Positions 58,591 to 64,000 of a stretch of 64,000 bases of DNA are shown in pieces. The notes under the pieces are model-generated. The model did not search any database, was not told the DNA's origin, and saw only the letters and a program-made list of their open reading frames with translations. Source of the DNA: Lichenicoccus sp964247695 (GTDB taxonomy: Bacteria > Pseudomonadota > Alphaproteobacteria > Acetobacterales > Acetobacteraceae); NCBI GenBank assembly GCA_964247695.1, contig CAXTVI010000010.1:35492-99491 (forward strand), read 5' to 3'. The position numbers and the translations under genes are program-made. Within the stretch, counting starts at the first letter, position 1. Each line of letters starts with the position of its first letter.

Positions 58591-59262
58591 TTGACCGACA
58601 TCGAGGGCACCACGACGCCGATCACGTTCGTGCACCGGATCCTGTTTCCCTATGCGCGCGCCGCGCTCCCGGGGCTGTTGCGCGACCGGGCGCACGTGCC
58701 TGCCGTTGCAGCGGCGGTCGCAGACATCGGGCGGCTGGCGCCCGGATGCGATCCGCTGGCGGAGTGTTTCGCCTGGATGGATCAGGACGCCAAGATCACC
58801 CCGCTCAAGGATTTGCAGGGCCTAGTCTGGGCGGACGGCTACGCCGATGGCAGCCTCCTGGGTGAAATCTATCCGGACGTGGCGTCCGCGCTGCGGAACT
58901 GGCACGCGGCGGGCGTCCGGCTTGCGGTGTATTCCTCCGGCTCGGAGGCGGCGCAGCGGCTGATTTTCGGCCATACGCCAGCGGGCGATCTGCGCCCGCT
59001 CTTCTCGGCCTTTCTCGACACCAGGATCGGCGGCAAGCGCGACGTCTCCAGCTACGCAACCGCTGCATCGGCCCTCGAGACGACGCCGAACCGGATGCTG
59101 TTCCTGTCGGACGTGGAGGCCGAGCTCGATGCCGCCGCCGGGGCAGGGCTGCAGACCTGCCAGCTCGTGCGGGCGGCCGACGCCACCGTCGCCGGAACCC
59201 GGCATCCGGTCGCGGCGGATTTTGGCGCGGTGGCGCTGCGGTTCGGCCTGCCGCAGGCATGA
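58591..59262 (+). CDS. mtnC: Enolase-phosphatase E1
   Basis: This HAD-fold bifunctional enzyme of methionine salvage is 223 residues from the TTG at 58591. It has motif I TDIEGTTTPITFVHRILFPYAR, motif II VYSSGSEAAQRL, motif III in GGKRDVSSY and motif IV MLFLSDVEAELDAAAGAG. The TTG start leaves only one residue before the nucleophile Asp strand, whereas the family normally has about five more hydrophobic residues. In frame, PPELVLTDIEG extends upstream to a CTG (58573). No ATG, GTG or TTG exists further up before a stop, so a CTG start coupled to mtnD is possible. It precedes ribF with an ATGA overlap. Confidence 0.9.
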   Translation: MTDIEGTTTPITFVHRILFPYARAALPGLLRDRAHVPAVAAAVADIGRLAPGCDPLAECFAWMDQDAKITPLKDLQGLVWADGYADGSLLGEIYPDVASALRNWHAAGVRLAVYSSGSEAAQRLIFGHTPAGDLRPLFSAFLDTRIGGKRDVSSYATAASALETTPNRMLFLSDVEAELDAAAGAGLQTCQLVRAADATVAGTRHPVAADFGAVALRFGLPQA

Positions 59263-60200
59263 GCACGCTCTACAATGACTGGCGGACGCTGGCCGGGACC
59301 GCGCGCGGCGGCAGCGTCGCCCTCGGCAATTTCGACGGTGTGCATCTCGGTCATGCACACCTGCTGCGCACCCTGCATGCGGCCCGTCCGGACGGTGCGC
59401 TGAGCGTGCTGACCTTCGAGCCGCATCCGCGCCAGCTGTTCCGACCGCAGGACCCGCCGTTCCGGCTGACGCTGTCGGGTGAGCGGCACGCGGCGCTGGC
59501 GGCCCTCGGCGTTGCCAACATCTACGAGATCGGCTTCGACGAGGCGTTCTCGCATATCACCGCGGAGCGGTTCGTCCGCGAGGTGCTGCACGGCGCCCTC
59601 GGGGTGCGGCATCTCGCCTGCGGCCGCGACTTCGCCTACGGGCATCGTCGCGGCGGCGATGTCGCGACGCTCGCGGTGCAGGCGGAGGCGCTCGGCATCG
59701 GCCTGACCATCGTGCCGGCGCTGGCCGACGCGGAAGGGCCGTACTCCTCGACGCGTATCCGCCGGGCGCTGCAGGACGGCTATCCGGAACGCGCGACCGA
59801 GGAGCTCGGCCGTCCCTGGGCGGTGCGCGGGATGGTCAGCCACGGCGACGCGCGCGGCCGCCAGCTCGGGTTTCCCACCGCGAACATCGCGCTCGGCCTG
59901 CATCTGGAGCCGGCGCGCGGCGTGTATGCGGTGAGTGTCCGGTTGCCGGACGGCAGCATGCGCCCGGGCGTCGCCAATATCGGCCGGCGGCCGACGGTGA
60001 ACACCACCAGCGAGAGCCGTCTCGAGGTCAATCTGTTCGACTTCGAGGGTGACCTGTATGACCGCGAGCTGTCGGTGAGCCTGCACACCCTGCTGCGTGC
60101 CGAGCGGCGTTTCGAGGGACTGGATGCGCTGAAGGCGCAGATCGCGCGCGATGCCGAGCAGGCCCGGCGCTATTTCGAGGATGCCTCTGGCGCGCCCTGA
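59259..60200 (+). CDS. ribF: Bifunctional riboflavin kinase/FAD synthetase
   Basis: This 313-residue enzyme makes FMN from riboflavin and FAD from FMN. The N-terminal adenylyltransferase domain has VALGNFDGVHLGHAHLL (nucleotide loop), ACGRDFAYGHRRGGDV and SSTRIRRAL. The C-terminal flavokinase domain has GDARGRQLGFPTANI and NIGRRPTVN, then LEVNLFDFEGDLYDREL. Its start overlaps mtnC by ATGA. Its last 31 bp overlap the convergent small gene at 60170-60490. Confidence 0.95.
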   Translation: MSTLYNDWRTLAGTARGGSVALGNFDGVHLGHAHLLRTLHAARPDGALSVLTFEPHPRQLFRPQDPPFRLTLSGERHAALAALGVANIYEIGFDEAFSHITAERFVREVLHGALGVRHLACGRDFAYGHRRGGDVATLAVQAEALGIGLTIVPALADAEGPYSSTRIRRALQDGYPERATEELGRPWAVRGMVSHGDARGRQLGFPTANIALGLHLEPARGVYAVSVRLPDGSMRPGVANIGRRPTVNTTSESRLEVNLFDFEGDLYDRELSVSLHTLLRAERRFEGLDALKAQIARDAEQARRYFEDASGAP

Positions 60201-60484
60201 AGCAGGGTCGCGGTGATCGCGACCCACTCCTGCTCCAGCGTCTGCGTCGGGACGGATTGCCCGGCGCGCCGATACCAGTAGCGCGCGTTGGCCTCGTCGC
60301 CCTCGACCCGGTGCAGATAGGCATGCACCCAGTCGCAGGCACCGTTGCCCTCATCCTGCTGGGCCGCGCCATGCGCGCGGTCCCAGTCGGGCTTGCCGGC
60401 CCACCACAGCGCCTGCAGCGCCAGGCTCAGCCCCTCGGGCGGCGTGCCCTGGGCCAGGCTGCTCCGGAATGCCTCGATGTCCAT
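60170..60484 (-). CDS. Conserved small helical protein of unknown function
   Basis: This protein of about 104 residues has the pattern MDIEAFRSSLAQGTPPEGLS, ALQALWWAGKPDWDRAHGAAQ, CDWVHAYLHRVEGDEANARYWYRRAG, EQEWVAITATLL. It looks like a TPR-type helix pair and resembles small proteins common near flavin or tRNA-synthetase genes in this group. The function is unknown. The start at 60484 was preferred over the ATG at 60490. Its 3' end overlaps ribF by 31 bp on the opposite strand, and ileS begins divergently 177 bp away. Confidence 0.75.
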   Translation of the reverse strand: MDIEAFRSSLAQGTPPEGLSLALQALWWAGKPDWDRAHGAAQQDEGNGACDWVHAYLHRVEGDEANARYWYRRAGQSVPTQTLEQEWVAITATLLQGAPEASSK

Positions 60485-60660
60485 TCGCATGCTCCCTGGG
60501 ATGCTTGACCATGACCGGACGGGATGAGCATAAACCCGACCATGCTCGCAACCTCATACGCCCGGCGAATTCCGAACCCGGACGCGTCCTGAACGCGGCC
60601 GGGACGCCTGCGATCGCTTCTGCCTGAGCCCTTCGCGGCTTGACCCTGCGAGTATCGTCG

Positions 60661-63492
60661 ATGACCGAAACCGACTACCGGGACACTGTCTTCCTGCCCA
60701 GCACCGCGTTCCCCATGCGCGGCGATCTTCCGAAACGCGAGCCGGCGCTGCTCGCGCGTTGGGAGGCGATGGGCCTGGACGCATTGCTGCGCGAGGCGGA
60801 GTCGGGGCGGCCGCGCTTCACCCTGCATGACGGACCGCCGTATGCCAACGGCCACCTGCATATCGGCCACGCGCTGAACAAGATCCTCAAGGACGTCGTC
60901 AACCGCGCGCATCGCATGGCCGGCTTCGCGGTGCGCTACGTGCCGGGCTGGGACTGCCACGGGCTGCCGATCGAGTGGCGCATCGAGGAACAATACCGCA
61001 AGGCCGGCCGCGACAAGGACCAGGTCCCGGTGCTGCAGTTCCGCGCCGAGTGCCGCGCCTATGCGCAGGAATGGCTCGACATCCAGGCCCACGAGTTCCG
61101 CAGGCTCGGCGTGCAGGGCGACTGGGCCGGACGCTACGCCACGATGGATCATGCGTCCGAGGCGATCATCGCCGCCGAGATCGGCAAGTTCCTGCTGAAC
61201 GGCTCGCTGTATCGCGGCCTGCGGCCGGTGATGTGGAGCCCGGTCGAGAAGACCGCTCTGGCCGAGGCCGAGATCGAATATCACGACCATACCAGCACCA
61301 CGATCTGGGTGGCGTTCCCGGTGATCCACGACACCACGCCCGGGCACTTGTTGGACCAGGTGCGCGCGGTGATCTGGACCACCACGCCCTGGACGATGCC
61401 GGGCAACCGCGCCATCGCCTACGGCCCGGACATCACCTACGCGGTCATCGAGGTGCGCGAGGGCGGCGAGGCGTGCCTGGTTGGTCCTGGCAACCGGCTG
61501 CTGGTGGCAGCCGATCTCGCCGCCACCTTCGCCAGCACGGTCGGGATCGCTGCCTACGACGTGCGGCACACGCTGCCCGGCACCGCGCTCGAAGGCGTGC
61601 TGTGCGCGCATCCGCTGCGCGGGCGGGGCTACGAGCACGAGGTGCCGATGCTGGCGGGTGACTTCGTCACCACCGACCAGGGCACCGGGCTGGTGCACAT
61701 GGCGCCGGCGCACGGCGAGGAGGATTTCGCGCTCACGACGGCGCACGGCATTGCGGTGCCGGAGACCGTGCTCGATGATGGCCGCTACGCCGAGCACGTG
61801 CCGCTGTTCGCGGGCGTGCACGTGTTCAAGGCGTCGGATCCGGTGTCCGAGGCTCTGACGCAGGCCGGCGGCCTGGTGCATCGCGGCACGCTGGTGCATT
61901 CGTATCCGCATTCCTGGCGTTCGCGCGCGCCGGTGATCTATCGCGCGACGCCGCAATGGTTCATCCGCATGGATGGCGGAACCGATATTCGCGGCCGCGC
62001 GCTGGCGGCGCTGGAGGGCGTGAGCTTCGTGCCGGCACAGGCACGCCGTCGCCTCACCTCGATGGTGGCCTCCCGGCCGGACTGGTGCATCTCGCGCCAG
62101 CGCGCCTGGGGCGTGCCGATCGCGGTGTTCGTCGAGCGCAGCACGGGCGAGGTGCTGCGCGATCCGCAGGTGATGCAGCGCGTGGTCGAGGTGTTCCGCG
62201 CGGAGGGGGCGGACGCCTGGTATGCATCCCCAGCGCAACGCTTCCTTGGCAACGATCGCGATGCAGCCGACTACGAACAGGTTTTCGACATCGTCGATGT
62301 CTGGTTCGAGAGCGGATCGACGCACAACTTCGTGCTCGGCAGTGACGACCTGCCATTTCCCGCGGATCTCTATCTGGAGGGCTCGGACCAGCATCGCGGC
62401 TGGTTCCAGTCGAGCCTGCTGGAAGCGGTCGGCGCGCGCGGCGCGGCGCCGTACCGCGCCTTGGTCACCAATGGCTTCGTGCTCGACGAGCAGGGCCGCA
62501 AGATGAGCAAGTCGCTCGGCAACGTCACCGCCCCGCAGGACGTGAACGACACGCTCGGCGCCGACATCCTGCGGCTTTGGGTGATGAACTCCGACACCAA
62601 CGAGGATCTTCGCATCGGGAAGGAAATCCTCAAGCAGCAGGGAGAGCTCTATCGCCGGCTGCGCAACACGCTGCGCTGGCTGCTCGGCGCGCTGGACGGC
62701 TTCGACGAGGCTGAGCGGGTCGGGTTCGAGGAGCTGCCCGAGCTGGAGCGCTGGGTGCTGCACCGGCTCGCCGAGCACGGCGGCCAGGTCGCCCGTGCCG
62801 TCGAGACGCACGAGTGGGTTGGTCTGGTTCCGGCGCTGCACGGGTTCTGCGCCAGTGATCTGTCGGCGTTCTACTTCGACATACGCAAGGACACGCTCTA
62901 TTGCGACGCGCCGACCTCGCCGCGTCGGCGCGCCGCGCGCACCGTGCTCGACCATCTGCATCGTTGTCTCTGCACCTGGCTCGCCCCGGTGCTGGTCTTC
63001 ACCGCCGAGGAGGCCTGGACCGCGCGGTTCGGCGAAGCGTCGAGCGTGCATCTGCAACATTTCCCGGAGATCCCGGCGCACTGGCACGACGCAGCACTCG
63101 CCGACCGCTGGGCCAGCCTGCGCGCGGTGCGGCGGCTGGTCACCATCGAGATCGAGGCAGCCCGCCGCGTCGGGACCATCGGCTCGTCGCTGCAGGCCGA
63201 GATCGAGCTGCCGTTCTCCGAACGGGAAGCCGCGACCTTCGCCGGCATCGATTGGGAGGAGCTTGCCATCGTCTCGAAGGCCTCGATCGAGGTCCAGCCG
63301 GGCAGCGCCTCGATCTATCTCGATCCGGTACCGGAAGAGGGCGCGCCGACCCACCGGGCGCCGGTGGTGCGGGTGGCGTCGGGCAGCAAGTGCGCCCGCT
63401 GCTGGAAGGTGCTCGACGAGGTCGGCACGCATGCCTCGCACCCCGCACTCTGCCTGCGCTGCGCCGCGGTGGTGGACGGTGTCGTCGCATGA
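60661..63492 (+). CDS. ileS: Isoleucyl-tRNA synthetase
   Basis: This 943-residue class I synthetase has HIGH at residues 67-70 in GHLHIGHALNK. The CP1 editing domain (ITYAVIEVREGG ... VHMAPAHGEEDF) follows, then KMSKS in RKMSKSLGNVTAP. The anticodon-binding domain ends in a zinc-binding C-terminal region CARCWKV ... CLRCAAVV. The start at 60661 (METxDYRDTVFLP type) is preferred over 60640. No T-box or other leader was recognised upstream. LspA follows 10 bp after the stop. Confidence 0.97.
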   Translation: MTETDYRDTVFLPSTAFPMRGDLPKREPALLARWEAMGLDALLREAESGRPRFTLHDGPPYANGHLHIGHALNKILKDVVNRAHRMAGFAVRYVPGWDCHGLPIEWRIEEQYRKAGRDKDQVPVLQFRAECRAYAQEWLDIQAHEFRRLGVQGDWAGRYATMDHASEAIIAAEIGKFLLNGSLYRGLRPVMWSPVEKTALAEAEIEYHDHTSTTIWVAFPVIHDTTPGHLLDQVRAVIWTTTPWTMPGNRAIAYGPDITYAVIEVREGGEACLVGPGNRLLVAADLAATFASTVGIAAYDVRHTLPGTALEGVLCAHPLRGRGYEHEVPMLAGDFVTTDQGTGLVHMAPAHGEEDFALTTAHGIAVPETVLDDGRYAEHVPLFAGVHVFKASDPVSEALTQAGGLVHRGTLVHSYPHSWRSRAPVIYRATPQWFIRMDGGTDIRGRALAALEGVSFVPAQARRRLTSMVASRPDWCISRQRAWGVPIAVFVERSTGEVLRDPQVMQRVVEVFRAEGADAWYASPAQRFLGNDRDAADYEQVFDIVDVWFESGSTHNFVLGSDDLPFPADLYLEGSDQHRGWFQSSLLEAVGARGAAPYRALVTNGFVLDEQGRKMSKSLGNVTAPQDVNDTLGADILRLWVMNSDTNEDLRIGKEILKQQGELYRRLRNTLRWLLGALDGFDEAERVGFEELPELERWVLHRLAEHGGQVARAVETHEWVGLVPALHGFCASDLSAFYFDIRKDTLYCDAPTSPRRRAARTVLDHLHRCLCTWLAPVLVFTAEEAWTARFGEASSVHLQHFPEIPAHWHDAALADRWASLRAVRRLVTIEIEAARRVGTIGSSLQAEIELPFSEREAATFAGIDWEELAIVSKASIEVQPGSASIYLDPVPEEGAPTHRAPVVRVASGSKCARCWKVLDEVGTHASHPALCLRCAAVVDGVVA

Positions 63493-63502
63493 AGAGGGGC
63501 GC

Positions 63503-63982
63503 ATGATGCGGACCGGCTTGCTGTTCGGCCTGATCGTGCTGGCCGCCGACCAGTCGAGCAAATACTGGATCCTGAATGGCCTGGACCTGCCGGCGCTGGG
63601 ATCGATCGCGCTGCTGCCGGTGCTGAACCTCACCATGGTCTGGAACCACGGCGTCACCTTCGGCATGTTCAACGGCCTCGGCCGCAGCGGCCCGCTGCTG
63701 CTGACGCTGGTGGCGGTGGTTGTGGTGGGGCTGCTGCTCGCCTGGATGCGCCGCGCCCGCACCCGTCTTGTGGCGGCCGCGCTCGGCTCGATCGCCGGTG
63801 GGGCGACCGGCAATGTCATCGACCGGCTGCGCTTCGGCGCGGTGGTCGACTTCATCCACGCGCATGCGTTCGGCTGGTCCTGGTACGTGTTCAACGTGGC
63901 GGACGCGGCGATCGTGTGCGGCGTCGGGGTGCTGTTGCTGGATAGCCTGCTGGATCGCGGCGCCGAAGGGATCAGGGGTTAG
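63503..63982 (+). CDS. lspA: Lipoprotein signal peptidase (signal peptidase II)
   Basis: This 159-residue membrane protease has four hydrophobic helices. The two catalytic aspartates are in GNVIDRLRFGAVVDFI and FNVADAAIVCG, and the conserved LAADQSSKYWI is in the first helix. It removes the signal peptides of diacylated prolipoproteins, of which this window alone encodes several. GAAGAGGGG lies before the ATG. It follows ileS by 10 bp, the widespread ileS-lspA pair. Confidence 0.96.
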   Translation: MMRTGLLFGLIVLAADQSSKYWILNGLDLPALGSIALLPVLNLTMVWNHGVTFGMFNGLGRSGPLLLTLVAVVVVGLLLAWMRRARTRLVAAALGSIAGGATGNVIDRLRFGAVVDFIHAHAFGWSWYVFNVADAAIVCGVGVLLLDSLLDRGAEGIRG

Positions 63983-64000
63983 GCGCGAACTTCGACGCCT

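Noticed and set aside
60427..63894. A 1155-residue open frame antisense to ileS and lspA
   Set aside because: Shadow frame of two firmly identified genes; biased composition and no family signature.
1..64000. tRNA, rRNA, insertion sequences, prophage and CRISPR arrays
   Set aside because: No cloverleaf with T-loop signature, transposase, integrase or regularly spaced repeat was seen on either strand by eye; a tRNA-scanning or repeat program would be decisive.

Overview
The window is a high-GC, gene-dense chromosomal segment from an alphaproteobacterium, most likely a member of the Acetobacteraceae. That placement is inferred from gene content: a Hint_2-type Hint protein, a DUF6481-like protein, a TIGR03862-type flavoprotein, RNase E with an acidic insert in its S1 domain, and the argD-argF-hslO order. 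No rRNA, tRNA, CRISPR array, transposase or phage gene was seen. There is one scaffold gap of 100 Ns (16004-16103).

Layout. 1-2.4 kb: the end of a GGDEF/EAL protein and a GAF histidine kinase. 2.4-6.7 kb: a purine permease divergent from guaB, then an RsmB-like methyltransferase. 6.8-13.5 kb: a receiver-like orphan protein, an L,D-transpeptidase-like protein, an OmpR-type regulator, a ScsC/DsbA-like oxidoreductase, a divergent gamma-glutamyltransferase lipoprotein with an aminotransferase, and an SDR oxidoreductase. 13.5-14.5 kb: a 1-kb gene-poor stretch with relics of two efflux genes. 14.5-17.1 kb: a flavoprotein and a HerA-like ATPase interrupted by the gap. 17.3-22.6 kb: the most unusual locus, in which two different sulfotransferases flank an 1102-residue protein that joins a glycine-rich domain, a Hint domain, two beta-rich repeats and a glycosyltransferase.

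22.7-31.8 kb: a secreted adenosine deaminase, RNase E, a cell-wall amidase, glycine-zipper lipoproteins and leuA with a possible leader peptide. 32.0-38.4 kb: the rod-shape cluster mreB-mreC-mreD-mrdA-rodA and a DUF3293 protein. 38.4-39.8 kb: a GATC-rich palindrome and a GH16 glucanase lacking a signal peptide. 40.0-43.8 kb: an apparent envelope-stress operon (Deg protease, response regulator, histidine kinase, small exported protein). 43.9-51.5 kb: hrpB, a DsbD-like reductase, small proteins, a proline-rich lipoprotein and hslO. 51.6-54.1 kb: argD, argF and a small gene chained by ATGA overlaps. 54.4-57.4 kb: small charged proteins, carD, recX, a CHAP lipoprotein and a lone tatA. 57.4-60.2 kb: mtnB-mtnD-mtnC-ribF. 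60.7-64.0 kb: ileS-lspA.

Much of the content serves the envelope (elongasome, peptidoglycan enzymes, lipoproteins, Deg/two-component stress response, thiol chemistry). The rest is housekeeping metabolism: purine, Leu, Arg, methionine salvage and flavin. Accessory or unusual signals are the sulfotransferase/Hint-glycosyltransferase locus, the efflux relics, a probable AUU-initiated gene, a two-copy intergenic repeat and the assembly defect in the HerA-like gene. Positions and motifs were read directly. Family names rest on remembered family signatures and were not checked by database search.
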